A DNA stretch of 24,736 nucleotides from IMG/VR virus record IMGVR_UViG_3300046820_000054, positions 1-24,736 of that record. One strand, written 5' to 3'. Position numbers and translations under genes: made by a program. The notes under the pieces are model-generated. The model had not been told where the DNA came from. It made no database searches and saw only the letters and a program-made list of their open reading frames with translations. This DNA is from a virus. This document shows positions 8,194 to 14,858 of this stretch, in pieces. Every line of letters begins with the position of its first letter. Position 1 is the stretch's first letter.

Positions 8194-8329
8194 TCTTCTC
8201 CTTTGGAGGACGACCCATTCTGGGCTTGTCCGATTTTAACTCTTTAATGGCATTTTCTAACATTTCAATGCGGTTTTCAAGTTCTTTTACTTTGGGGGCT
8301 AAATTAGTCCCTTGGCGTTCTACATACAT
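8162..8329 (-). CDS. Small coiled-coil protein with AT-hook-like GRPPK motif (55 aa)
   Basis: A 55-codon frame runs from ATG 8329 to TAA 8162. The ATG overlaps the terminase stop (TAATG), a classic coupling junction. The product has a short amphipathic coiled coil (VKELENRIEMLENAIKELK, residues 13-31) followed by KPRMGRPPKEKN (35-46). GRPPK resembles the core of an AT-hook (RGRP) that binds the minor groove of AT-rich DNA. It overlaps the HNH start by 32 nt. A small DNA-binding partner of the packaging machinery is a reasonable idea, but no function is shown. Confidence 0.7.
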   Translation of the reverse strand: MYVERQGTNLAPKVKELENRIEMLENAIKELKSDKPRMGRPPKEKNEQAAKQEGS

Positions 8330-9591
8330 TACACAATCCATTTCGGTGCTTGGTTAATAGGCTTAGACCATGTGCTGTGACCTTCATCAAGTCCAAGGGC
8401 TAAGTAGCGAAAACTGTCACTTCCATGACTTGACCAATCGTGAAGTGGTCTTTCATAGAAAATCTTACGCTTCTCATCGTAATCTCTGCGGTAGTTTCTC
8501 AGGCAGTTCAGCCCTGTCTGTACCTTTGGCACATTGAACCAACACCTTGGCAAGATACGCCTTACCGCCTGAATACCATCGTCTAGGCTCATTCTGGGTG
8601 CAATCTTGACCTCTAGTCCTGCTTCCTCAAGCATCTCTAGTCGGCTCTTTCCTGTGCCTAACTCTCTGACTCGGACATCATGGGGCAAGATATGTTCTGC
8701 CTTTGAATAGTCGTTGTCCTTAATCCACTTCACATAGTGGTCTAAACCTACGCCATGATTCTCGTAGTAGTCGATCAATCTGATCTCTGTGCCTACTAAC
8801 TGAGCAACCCAGATAGATGTTGAGTCACCCATACCCAAGTCCCATGCGGTAAAGGTTCTGCTGATTTCCTCGTAAGGAATCTCTTGCATATGCTTCTTGT
8901 CTTCTAGTTCATTGAGGATTTGACCATAGTACGAACCCTCTACAGCAGCGTCAAAGCTACATTCAAACTCTTGGCGATACTTATCCTCACCCATCTCGTT
9001 ACGAGCAGCCTTGAGTTCTACATCATCTACTACCCCTGTCTCAGAGGCTTTGAACTCTAGTAAACCCCATCCATCCTCTTTCTCAGCCCTGTCTCGCAGT
9101 TCCTTGAAGTGGTTGTGGCCTTTGGGAGTCCCGATAAAGAGACACCAGCCTTTGCGGTCTGTCAGGGCAGGTCTAACGATATCTGTCCATATCTTAGGGT
9201 TCTGATCGCCTACCTCGTCAATAATCACTCCGTCAAAAAACTGTCCTCGTAGGGAATCAGGATTGTCAGAGCCATATAACTGAATACGCCTACCCCAGAA
9301 GTCCACCCTTAGTTCTGAGATGTTGCTAGTCCCACCCAGAGGCTGTGTGTACTTTACGAGATAGTCCCAAGCCACCCTCTTAGCTTGACCATAAGTAGGA
9401 GCAATGTAGGCGTATCTTGGTGTCTCTTGTTGGTTTAGCACCGCCTCACGGATTAGGTGGTTGAGAGCCGCAACAGTTTTCCCAAATCTTCGGTGGGCTA
9501 CTACAACAGCAAATCGCTTGCCTTCTAGTAACTCATGAACCTTTAATTGGTGTTCCCTTGGTCTGTAAGGGATTTCGATTACTTCGCCCAT
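8329..9591 (-). CDS. terL: Terminase large subunit (packaging ATPase and nuclease)
   Basis: The 420-residue product carries the ATPase motor motifs: Walker A-like AHRRFGKT (32-39), Walker B GVIIDEV (121-127) and the coupling motif GTPKG (154-158). The RNase H-like nuclease follows, with D251 in AWDLGMGDSTS, LPHD (302-305) and a C-terminal HGSDSFRYLALG segment whose Asp would complete the metal site. It packages DNA into proheads through the portal and cuts concatemers. The length is typical of the short T7/SU10-like terminases. The start overlaps the TerS end by 13 nt, and no ribosome site is visible, so it is probably translated by coupling. Confidence 0.95.
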   Translation of the reverse strand: MGEVIEIPYRPREHQLKVHELLEGKRFAVVVAHRRFGKTVAALNHLIREAVLNQQETPRYAYIAPTYGQAKRVAWDYLVKYTQPLGGTSNISELRVDFWGRRIQLYGSDNPDSLRGQFFDGVIIDEVGDQNPKIWTDIVRPALTDRKGWCLFIGTPKGHNHFKELRDRAEKEDGWGLLEFKASETGVVDDVELKAARNEMGEDKYRQEFECSFDAAVEGSYYGQILNELEDKKHMQEIPYEEISRTFTAWDLGMGDSTSIWVAQLVGTEIRLIDYYENHGVGLDHYVKWIKDNDYSKAEHILPHDVRVRELGTGKSRLEMLEEAGLEVKIAPRMSLDDGIQAVRRILPRCWFNVPKVQTGLNCLRNYRRDYDEKRKIFYERPLHDWSSHGSDSFRYLALGLDEGHSTWSKPINQAPKWIV

Positions 9592-9821
9592 GTAACGATG
9601 TGCTGAAGTGGTTGGTCTTGATCGCCACTTATGGTTACTGAGGCCATATCAGGCATGGATTTACGCAATAGTATTTCAATTGCTTTCATCCGAGTTGGGC
9701 TTAATTCTTCATCTATGCCAAGTGCATGATTTTGCAAAACATTTAGTAATTGACTTACCTGAATTTTTTTGCGTACATCGTCTTGATGTAACTTGTTTAT
9801 CGGTCTTCCGACTTGTGCCAT
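9579..9821 (-). CDS. terS: Terminase small subunit (putative)
   Basis: This 80-residue, largely helical protein is encoded directly before terL and overlaps it by 13 nt. It starts with MAQVGRPINKLHQDDVRKKI, followed by a helix (SQLLNVLQNHALG) and the motif ELSPTRMKAIEILLRKSMPD. It ends with a strand-like ASVTISGD tail. That pattern (a basic N-terminus, a helix pair around LSPTRMKAIEILLRK, and a C-terminal tail) is what I recall for compact small terminase subunits in podovirus-like genomes. It would recognise the packaging site. A GGAG ribosome site precedes the ATG at about 9 nt. The assignment rests mainly on gene order and size. Confidence 0.75.
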   Translation of the reverse strand: MAQVGRPINKLHQDDVRKKIQVSQLLNVLQNHALGIDEELSPTRMKAIEILLRKSMPDMASVTISGDQDQPLQHIVTWAK

Positions 9822-9864
9822 TTTGTTTGACTCCTCTAGGGTTGGTCAAGGTTAAGTTAATACT

Positions 9865-11475
9865 TTATTCTAACAGACTTTGGATTTCTTTACGCTTTTC
9901 TTCATCTAGTAATCCTGTTGCACCTAAAGGCAAAGCTGGAAAAGCAAACATCTTGTCGCCAAACTTCTTAAACAAATCTACTCGTTCTTTAGGTGTTTCA
10001 TAGAAGTAAATCTTTTCAATACCTTGGCTCTTTAGGTAATCAATGGATTTCTGCGGAACATCTTTAGGAACAATTGCACCTTCAAACTCACTTACTTGGA
10101 CTGCCCTTTGAGGCTTAATCTCAAAGTATTCTGTAGGCATTGACTTGACTTTGTTCATAAATATCTGAACATCAGCCTTTAGTGCCTCTGGAACATCTTT
10201 ATAGATTTTATCTAAGAAGTTTACATTCTTGACTTGCCCAAGTTCATATAAAGCATCTTCTGGCTTGTAAGCATAGTTATTGTTTCCCTCTAGGTTTCTC
10301 ATCCTATCGGTCAGATCATTAAAGGCATCACTTATCTTTTTCTTGATAGGCTCAAACTCTTTGGTTGAAACAATGTTTTCTCGTGCAGCTTTTACTTGCT
10401 CAAAGTTCTTAAATTTAGGTGTAGCTACAGCACGAATGTTACCTACGCCATAGAAATAACCTTCAGCGCCAGCACCACCCTTCATCTCTTTGACAAGATT
10501 ATCTAATGTTGCCTCTGCATAGCGTCTATTGCCAGAATCTGTATAACCTTTGAAAATGCGTTCTGTTGGAGTTACACCTGCGTCAGCAAGAACATTGTCC
10601 ATGTTTGCAGACCAACTATCGTAAGCAGGTCTTAAATCTCGCACACGCTGATTAACCTCTTGTTGGAATTCCCAAGGCTTTTCTTTAAAAGAAGATGGGT
10701 CAGGCAACATTCCTTGTTCATCAAGAAACTTTGCTTTGTAAATATCAGAGTCACTTCTGTATTTCCAATCATTCTTTAATCTGTCAACTCTATATTCACC
10801 ATCTGGTATTTTTTGAGCAACATCAGAAAAATAATTGTTTATATTTTTAATACTTTTTGTGTCAAATTTATAGTCAATCTCAGGCGTTCTAGATGTGTAA
10901 GCATCAAAACCATAAACAGGATTCTTGGCAGACGGAACAGCCATTGACTTGTCGCCAATCAATGAGATATTGCCAAAGCCACTTAGTGGGTTTTCTACAT
11001 TGGAAACAGCAATAGATGGTACTGGCATACCACCAACTTTTTCAACTCTTGCCAACTTTTCTGGCGAAAGATTGTGGTGAACAATCATTTCTTTGCCAGC
11101 TTCTACATTAGGAACAAATTGAGATGGCGCTTTTTTACTCAGAAGACCACCAACATCTTCAATACTTGCACCTACTGGTAAACCCTTAGTAGCCTTTGCT
11201 AAACCTACAGAAGCAGGTAACAGCGTCATAGCCGCCTCAATCGCTTCTGGACGAGGCTTAGTGGTCATTCCACTACCAGTAGTTAACGGCTCACCATAAG
11301 CCATTCTTTCCATTGTTTGTTGAACAGCAGGTACTCCCAAGAGATTCATTAACATCTCTACAGGAGGATTTTCGTAACCAAATGGCTTTGCACCAAATTG
11401 TTGGGCTTTCTTTAGGCGGTCAGCAAGTAAACCCAGAATTGGGTTTGACATTGGAGTTGCCCTTAGTTCAGCCAT
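9865..11475 (-). CDS. Polyvalent-type protein, probable virion or ejected protein (536 aa)
   Basis: Function not known. An N-terminal helical part (1-100, including MSNPILGLLADRLKKAQQFG) precedes a recognisable module at about 131-198: IVHHNLSPEKLARVEKVGGM, then PVPSIAVSN, FGNISLIGDKS and DAYTSRTP. From memory this VHNL...GG.PVPS(I/L)A pattern recurs in large polyvalent proteins of phages and conjugative elements, in a domain without a settled function. The C-terminal part has GIEKIYFYETPKERVDLFKK and MFAFPALPLGATGLLDEE; the FA.PAL.....GLL tail is also typical of such proteins. It lies next to terminase genes in the late region. Cargo injected with the DNA is a plausible role but unproven. 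The start overlaps the preceding stop (TAATG). Confidence 0.65.
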   Translation of the reverse strand: MAELRATPMSNPILGLLADRLKKAQQFGAKPFGYENPPVEMLMNLLGVPAVQQTMERMAYGEPLTTGSGMTTKPRPEAIEAAMTLLPASVGLAKATKGLPVGASIEDVGGLLSKKAPSQFVPNVEAGKEMIVHHNLSPEKLARVEKVGGMPVPSIAVSNVENPLSGFGNISLIGDKSMAVPSAKNPVYGFDAYTSRTPEIDYKFDTKSIKNINNYFSDVAQKIPDGEYRVDRLKNDWKYRSDSDIYKAKFLDEQGMLPDPSSFKEKPWEFQQEVNQRVRDLRPAYDSWSANMDNVLADAGVTPTERIFKGYTDSGNRRYAEATLDNLVKEMKGGAGAEGYFYGVGNIRAVATPKFKNFEQVKAARENIVSTKEFEPIKKKISDAFNDLTDRMRNLEGNNNYAYKPEDALYELGQVKNVNFLDKIYKDVPEALKADVQIFMNKVKSMPTEYFEIKPQRAVQVSEFEGAIVPKDVPQKSIDYLKSQGIEKIYFYETPKERVDLFKKFGDKMFAFPALPLGATGLLDEEKRKEIQSLLE

Positions 11476-11660
11476 TATTTCATCCTGCCCATCTTTTTAG
11501 CAGCTTCCGCTATTCCGATCGCAACCGCTTGGCGAGGATTCTTGACAACTTTACCACCCTTGCCAGAGTGCAGTTCACCCTTGCCAAACTCTTTCATCAT
11601 AGTAGCCATCTTAGCTTTACCTGCTTTGTTCATCTTTGGAGTTTTCATGTTGTTCACCAT
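11475..11660 (-). CDS. DUF6496-like small basic protein (61 aa)
   Basis: A 61-residue, strongly basic protein with the pattern MKEFGKGELHSGKGGKVVKN followed by PRQAVAIGIAEAAKK. The arrangement [E/K]F..G.LHSG....VV.N..QA.AI...EA is, from memory, the DUF6496 signature found in many phages and in bacteria. Function is unknown; the charge suggests nucleic-acid contact. It overlaps the neighbouring genes by 7 nt upstream and 1 nt downstream, so it belongs to a coupled block. MKTPKMNK four codons later is an alternative start. Confidence 0.75.
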   Translation of the reverse strand: MVNNMKTPKMNKAGKAKMATMMKEFGKGELHSGKGGKVVKNPRQAVAIGIAEAAKKMGRMK

Positions 11661-11905
11661 TTAACTTTTGACGACCACCAAGCCGCACTCATCTTACCCT
11701 TGGCAATGTTTTCCGCATGACGAGCCTTGAACGCTTCGTTACGCTTACTGCCATCAGGTGAGCCTTTTACGCCTTGTTGACCAAAACGGATTAGCTTTAC
11801 ATCCTCACCAGATTTTGCTAAAACAGCATGAGACTTGGTTGGATGGTCAGGAGTTCTCTTAGGCTTGTTATAGCCAGAAAACTGCTCTGTTCCTCGTTTA
11901 ATCAT
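11654..11905 (-). CDS. Conserved small phage protein, KSHAVLAK / IAKGKMSAAWW family (83 aa)
   Basis: This 83-residue basic protein shows GYNKPKRTPDHPTKSHAVLA, then VKLIRFGQQGVKGSPDG, and at the C-terminus KARHAENIAKGKMSAAWWSS followed by KVKW. I recall the same blocks in many marine and freshwater phage genomes, including T4-like cyanophages, without known function. The conserved histidines and the lysine-rich character suggest DNA or RNA binding or a role inside the capsid, but this is inference. Its stop and start overlap the neighbours, placing it in a coupled string of small late genes. Confidence 0.75.
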   Translation of the reverse strand: MIKRGTEQFSGYNKPKRTPDHPTKSHAVLAKSGEDVKLIRFGQQGVKGSPDGSKRNEAFKARHAENIAKGKMSAAWWSSKVKW

Positions 11906-12060
11906 TTCTTTTTAGCAGTCTTAGCCGCTTGCTTAAATGCAGACGCAGTTGGCGCACCCTTCGAGCCGACTTTACGCATACGCTCTGGAGTTTTGCCAGC
12001 AGCCTTTTGCGCTTCAATGCGTTTTTGTTTGGCATTGATGTTAGCGTACAAGCCATTCAT
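11902..12060 (-). CDS. Small basic protein, NGLYANINAK family (52 aa)
   Basis: The frame extends upstream to 12129, but the ATG at 12060 is preferred. It follows the preceding stop codon by one base and gives the recurrent N-terminus MNGLYANINAKQKRIEAQKA. The 52-residue product ends RKVGSKGAPTASAFKQAAKT followed by AKKK, so it is strongly positively charged and probably disordered. The block GSKGAPTA..FKQAAKTAKK is familiar from small phage proteins of unknown role. Location among other small basic late proteins suggests packaging with DNA or head assembly (inference). Confidence 0.7.
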   Translation of the reverse strand: MNGLYANINAKQKRIEAQKAAGKTPERMRKVGSKGAPTASAFKQAAKTAKKK

Positions 12061-12061
12061 T

Positions 12062-12376
12062 TTAGACAATCTGAGTGATTGAAATATCAACGGCAGTACC
12101 GCCACGGATAACAGCGACTTTATCGCCACCAGTTACCTTGAAGTAGCCAACAGAGTTAGGAGGCATCATGGGGCTTGTTGTCAACGATGCAGTTGGGTTT
12201 GAGCCAATCTGAAAGTGGCAATGTGCTCCGCTACTTGTTGCCAAGCGGATAATTGTGCAATCTGATGCAATAGCACTAGACTGAACGCTAGAAGCACTAA
12301 CAGTCATAACTTGGGTTGTACCAAGTTGATAAATCTGGGTCAGTTGACCATTGTCGTCACGAGCTAATTTACTCAT
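12062..12376 (-). CDS. Small beta-rich virion-type protein (104 aa)
   Basis: This 104-residue protein is predicted by eye to be mostly beta strand. It has TQVMTVSASSVQSSAIASDC, then SSGAHCHFQIGSNPTASL and a C-terminal KVTGGDKVAVIRGG followed by VDISITQIV. The HCHF.IG.NPTA and VTGGDKVAVI blocks are, from memory, shared by many phage proteins of this size, possibly capsid decoration or tail-surface subunits. No experimental function is known to me. The ATG overlaps the preceding TGA (ATGA). Confidence 0.7.
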   Translation of the reverse strand: MSKLARDDNGQLTQIYQLGTTQVMTVSASSVQSSAIASDCTIIRLATSSGAHCHFQIGSNPTASLTTSPMMPPNSVGYFKVTGGDKVAVIRGGTAVDISITQIV

Positions 12377-12489
12377 TTTTTATCCTTTTTTGATTTGTTT
12401 TTTGCAGTACGCTCACCCCTAACAGGCTTAGTCTTCTTCTGCATAAGTTTCTGCATCATCTCTAGCGCCTGCTGATTCATTGTTTCCAT
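12373..12489 (-). CDS. Small Met/Lys-rich protein (38 aa)
   Basis: A short gene whose likely start is ATG 12489, preceded by GGAGAAAGACA (a good ribosome site). The longer upstream frame lies within the neighbouring cysteine-rich gene and is not needed. The product METMNQQALEMMQKLMQKKT then turns into a lysine-rich tail ending KSKKDKK. An amphipathic Met-rich helix plus basic tail is common in tiny phage proteins. Function unknown. It overlaps the 168-aa gene by 62 nt and the next gene by 4 nt. Confidence 0.6.
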   Translation of the reverse strand: METMNQQALEMMQKLMQKKTKPVRGERTAKNKSKKDKK

Positions 12490-12934
12490 TGTCTTTCTCC
12501 TCGGTAATTGGCCCACCACTAATCCATGCCTCGCAAGTTCTCTTGGAAGCACACTTAAAGTCAAATGTTTCGCAGTAACCTAAGTCACCAGCCTCGATAA
12601 CTTCCCAAGCGTCCATCTCGGTGTCACCCATCTCAAGACCTGACTCAATGCAAGACAGCATCTTAGGGGTTTGGATGAAAGCAGCGCAATTGCCACAGCG
12701 AGACTTTTTAGCCTGTGCAGGTGAGTTTCTCCAAGCCTTAGAGATTTCACGCCAGTAATCCATGTTGGCTTCGTTTGGATTCATTGGGCCGTAGTTGGCT
12801 TTTTCGATAGCCTTCTCACGATTTTCAAGATTGACCTCTACATCGCCTGTCGCAACTGGACAAGCATCGCCACTTTTTTCTTGGCTTTGTATCTCAATTT
12901 CAATCTTTACGGAGGGTTCAAGCAAACCAGACAT
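12428..12934 (-). CDS. Cysteine-rich, probably metal-binding protein (168 aa)
   Basis: The open frame extends to 13039, but that extension runs through a terminator hairpin. The ATG at 12934 has a GAGG ribosome site and is chosen. The N-terminal third is acidic and probably disordered (SVKIEIEIQSQEKSGDACPV). The rest carries ordered cysteines: CGNCAAFIQTPKMLSCI, GDLGYCETFDFKCASKRTCE and a final AWISGGPI. Six cysteines in CxxC...C...C...C...C order suggest one zinc or iron-sulfur site. Similar cysteine-patterned proteins occur in many phage genomes without known function (from memory). It is the first gene after the terminator at about 12970. Confidence 0.75.
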   Translation of the reverse strand: MSGLLEPSVKIEIEIQSQEKSGDACPVATGDVEVNLENREKAIEKANYGPMNPNEANMDYWREISKAWRNSPAQAKKSRCGNCAAFIQTPKMLSCIESGLEMGDTEMDAWEVIEAGDLGYCETFDFKCASKRTCEAWISGGPITEEKDNGNNESAGARDDAETYAEED

Positions 12935-12966
12935 AACAGTCCTCAAGGAGTTTGTCTTATTTTCGC

Positions 12967-12993
12967 ACAAAAAAAGAGGACATACAAGTCCTC
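12967..12993 (-). terminator. Strong intrinsic terminator
   Basis: On the minus strand AGAGGAC (12993-12987) pairs perfectly with GTCCTCT (12980-12974) around a 6-nt loop, followed immediately by TTTTTTT. It separates the regulatory and recombination genes on the right from the late virion genes on the left. No convincing sigma70 promoter was found between it and the ATG at 12934, so late expression may depend on antitermination or an unrecognised promoter (inference). Confidence 0.85.
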
Positions 12994-13008
12994 TAAAACC
13001 TTGGCAAC

Positions 13009-13344
13009 TCAGTAAGGCATTGGTACATCTTGAGGCCATAGACCTAAAGACTTGAGTTTATTGTATGTCCGTTTGTGGGCTTCTGTCCACATATCTTGTC
13101 TTTCTTGTTTTGACAGCTTGTTGCCCTGATCTAACTGGTAATGGCAGGTTTGGCACAAAGCGGCTGTGTACTCGTCACTTGCTTTGATTCCACGACCCTT
13201 GCCATGCTCTGCCATATTTGAGTGTGCGGCTTGGCATCCATCGTCCATTCCACACCATTGGCATGGTAGTGAGGCTACATTCCTTAAATGGGTAGTGCTA
13301 CGGAAATATGGGAATTTAGGATATTTCAACGACTTTATCTCCAT
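13009..13344 (-). CDS. YbcO-like / HNH-type nuclease (DUF1364-like)
   Basis: The 111-residue protein has a treble-clef zinc site: C28 and C31 in SLPCQWCGMDDGC, then H41 in QAAHSNMAEHGKGRGIKASD, and C64, C67, H68 in AALCQTCHYQLDQGN. The QAAH...G.G.K..D....LC..CH..LD pattern matches what I know of the YbcO/DUF1364 nuclease family, which lies near NinB/NinG/RusA-type genes in lambdoid phages. It probably cuts branched or single-stranded DNA during recombination. It ends just before a strong terminator and overlaps the upstream gene by 29 nt. Confidence 0.8.
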   Translation of the reverse strand: MEIKSLKYPKFPYFRSTTHLRNVASLPCQWCGMDDGCQAAHSNMAEHGKGRGIKASDEYTAALCQTCHYQLDQGNKLSKQERQDMWTEAHKRTYNKLKSLGLWPQDVPMPY

Positions 13345-13774
13345 GTGATCTTATGTAGTCTTTTGTTTTCTTAATGTATCTCTCAAACTCTGATCTTGAG
13401 ATACTGGCTTGTTGTAGATCAGCATACTCTATCAATTCTCTGATTGCTTGAATACCCTCTCCGCTTAATCCTAGCTTCTTAGTGTTCTCAAACCTGATAG
13501 CCGCCTCATGTAGCGCTTTTTGAGCCTTCTCGCATATTGGTAGCACCTCTGGCCCTATTCCACCTCTACCCATCATTTCAGACAGGTTTAGTACATCTAC
13601 TAAGGTACGCCAGTCATGGATTGTTCCAGAGCCTTTTGTAACCGACTCTAAAGCGGAATACTCAAGCATCCTTAGTTTGTCTAGCTTGTCCCTCTGAGTT
13701 ATCGCTGCTCCCACTATTGCATGAGTCAATGGGTCTATCAGATTCCAATGCTTTCTCTTTGTTTTCTTTCTCAT
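13316..13774 (-). CDS. Conserved phage helical protein, unknown function (152 aa)
   Basis: ATG 13774 (MRKKTKRKHWNLIDPLTHAI) is preferred over the ATG at 13795. The MRKK...LIDP start is what I recall for this family in phages of beta- and gamma-proteobacteria. The product is mostly helical. It contains LESVTKGSGTIHDWRTLVDV, LNLSEMMGRGGIGPEVLPIC, and a C-terminal SRSEFERYIKKTKDYIRSHG. No catalytic motif, membrane segment or signal is seen. It overlaps a smaller gene (13662-13859) by more than 100 nt, a compact arrangement typical of this segment. Function unknown. Confidence 0.7.
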   Translation of the reverse strand: MRKKTKRKHWNLIDPLTHAIVGAAITQRDKLDKLRMLEYSALESVTKGSGTIHDWRTLVDVLNLSEMMGRGGIGPEVLPICEKAQKALHEAAIRFENTKKLGLSGEGIQAIRELIEYADLQQASISRSEFERYIKKTKDYIRSHGDKVVEIS

Positions 13775-13859
13775 TATCTCTGCCAAATATGGCATCCCAT
13801 CTGTTTGCGTATTCTTCGTTAGTTACTGAGAATGGACGACCTGTCGACCCTTTGCTCAT
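13662..13859 (-). CDS. Small protein, STGRPFSV family (65 aa)
   Basis: ATG 13859 is preceded by a strong ribosome site (AGGGAGAAAAATT). The N-terminal half, MSKGSTGRPFSVTNEEYANR followed by WDAIFGRD, matches a short conserved phage protein I recall (TGRPFSV..EE....WD.IFG). The C-terminal half is low-complexity and overlaps the next gene in a different frame, so it may be less constrained. Function unknown. Confidence 0.65.
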   Translation of the reverse strand: MSKGSTGRPFSVTNEEYANRWDAIFGRDNEKENKEKALESDRPIDSCNSGSSDNSEGQARQTKDA

Positions 13860-14112
13860 AATTTTTCTCCCTAAGTGCTAGTTCTATGTCTTTTGCAAAA
13901 TCGTGCATGATTACCGATTCTGGTGAAAACTTACTTGAGATATTCCATAACTCACATCTTTCTTTGTAAGTCAGGCAAACCCAAGGTTTTTCTGGAGTGT
14001 CTACAACCTCCAACAAAGCATCATGCGCCTTATTTAAATCAGTTGTTTCACCAGTCCAATGCCATAAATGCAAGGCATCTAATGCTAATTTAATAGCCTC
14101 ATCTTTGCTCAT
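13819..14112 (-). CDS. DEAxKLAL-family small phage protein, copy 1 (97 aa)
   Basis: The protein starts MSKDEAIKLALDALHLWHWT and has a C-terminal block WVCLTYKERCELWN, then FAKDIELALREKNYEQ. This head-and-tail pattern (xKDEAxKLALxAL and a final A..L(R/K)EKNY) is repeated in the 111-aa gene at 14335-14670, so the two are paralogues. The family is common in phages of Burkholderiales (from memory) and has no known function. ATGA overlap with the upstream gene. A strong ribosome site for the next gene lies inside its C-terminal codons. Confidence 0.7.
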   Translation of the reverse strand: MSKDEAIKLALDALHLWHWTGETTDLNKAHDALLEVVDTPEKPWVCLTYKERCELWNISSKFSPESVIMHDFAKDIELALREKNYEQRVDRSSILSN

Positions 14113-14342
14113 TTTTTCATACCCCTTACAAAACTTGCAAATGATTCACCAGTAGTGCCAAATGCCTTCATCTTGTCAAACTCTAGAGCAACTTCCTCTA
14201 GCACATGATTTCTTTGTGATGGAGACACATAAACATCAAAATGATATGGCTGCCCTAAGTCTCGGAGTATCTGTTTGCCAAGATTGCTTTGTCTTTCAAC
14301 ATCGTTGAAGGCTTCGTCTTCCTCTTTTGTCCAGTCAGTCAT
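14109..14342 (-). CDS. Small hypothetical phage protein (77 aa)
   Basis: ATG 14342 is chosen because GGAGAAGAACT sits directly before it; the frame extends to 14369 without a ribosome site. The product, starting MTDWTKEEDEAFNDVERQSN, is acidic at the N-terminus. It has a middle of QILRDLGQPYHFDVYVSPSQ and ends FASFVRGMKK. No recognised domain. It lies between two paralogous genes, overlapping the upstream one by 8 nt and the downstream one by 4 nt. Confidence 0.65.
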   Translation of the reverse strand: MTDWTKEEDEAFNDVERQSNLGKQILRDLGQPYHFDVYVSPSQRNHVLEEVALEFDKMKAFGTTGESFASFVRGMKK

Positions 14343-14670
14343 AGTTCTTCTCCTTAAGTTTGGCTTCAATGGCTTGATATATTTTTCTTAAAGTAAGTTC
14401 TGTAAATGCTTGGTCAACTTCCTCATCCGTCAGCCCTATCCATGTGCGCTGTGGTTGAATCTTGTGTCCTTCTGAAGCGCACACGCCTACCCGCAAACAA
14501 TTACCAGTGCGTACCTTTGGTTGCGACACAGGCTCATCCTTCGCTTCTAGTGCGGTTTTAATGGCGGTGAATGTTTCTTTGTAAAGAACTTCGCCAGTGC
14601 TTTCGTAATGTTTCATGCCCAAATCTTCCAACGCCTCCAATGCTAATTTGAGAGCTTCATCTTTAGTCAT
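14335..14670 (-). CDS. DEAxKLAL-family small phage protein, copy 2 (111 aa)
   Basis: Paralogue of the 97-aa gene downstream: it starts MTKDEALKLALEALEDLGMK and ends TLRKIYQAIEAKLKEKNYD. Between these conserved ends is a helix with ETFTAIKTALEAK, a cysteine-containing segment (TGNCLRVGVCASEGHKIQPQ) and RTWIGLTDEEVDQAFTE. In related proteins I recall an xTAIxxALxxxEPV core and a LTDEE motif, which match here. Function unknown. The start overlaps the stop of the zinc-finger gene upstream (ATGA). Confidence 0.7.
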   Translation of the reverse strand: MTKDEALKLALEALEDLGMKHYESTGEVLYKETFTAIKTALEAKDEPVSQPKVRTGNCLRVGVCASEGHKIQPQRTWIGLTDEEVDQAFTELTLRKIYQAIEAKLKEKNYD

Positions 14671-14858
14671 TTAGCACCTCCGTTAATCCGATTCTGTTTA
14701 AGGTGTACGCCTGTTACTCTCTTTAACCAACAGGCTTGGCAACTCCACTTATGTCCTATCTCAATTCCTCCCTCTGGAGGCTTTGTTGTATCGCACATAT
14801 TACAGAACTTGAATTTGTTGGTTGAGTGTGTAGCACTTAAGTCTATTGGAGGCATCAT
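14667..14858 (-). CDS. Small CxxC zinc-ribbon-like protein (63 aa)
   Basis: ATG 14858 is chosen because it overlaps the stop of the 49-aa gene (ATGA) and is preceded by AGGTGAAG. The 63-residue product, starting MMPPIDLSATHSTNKFKFCN, carries two CxxC pairs: CNMC (in KFCNMCDTTKPPEGG) and CQAC (in KWSCQACWLKRVTG). Four cysteines at this spacing form a typical zinc ribbon, so a small nucleic-acid- or protein-binding domain is likely. No closer family recognised. Confidence 0.65.
   Translation of the reverse strand: MMPPIDLSATHSTNKFKFCNMCDTTKPPEGGIEIGHKWSCQACWLKRVTGVHLKQNRINGGAK

Noticed and set aside
8293-8310. GGGGGCTAAATTAGTCCC, resembling the G5/C5 hairpin repeat
   Set aside because: It lies inside the 55-aa coding frame, lacks the flanking AC-TTTAAGGA part, and has only a CCC right arm; treated as chance.
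12935-13039. N-terminal extension of the cysteine-rich protein to 13039
   Set aside because: The extension runs through the intrinsic terminator hairpin and has no ribosome site; ATG 12934 has GAGG upstream.
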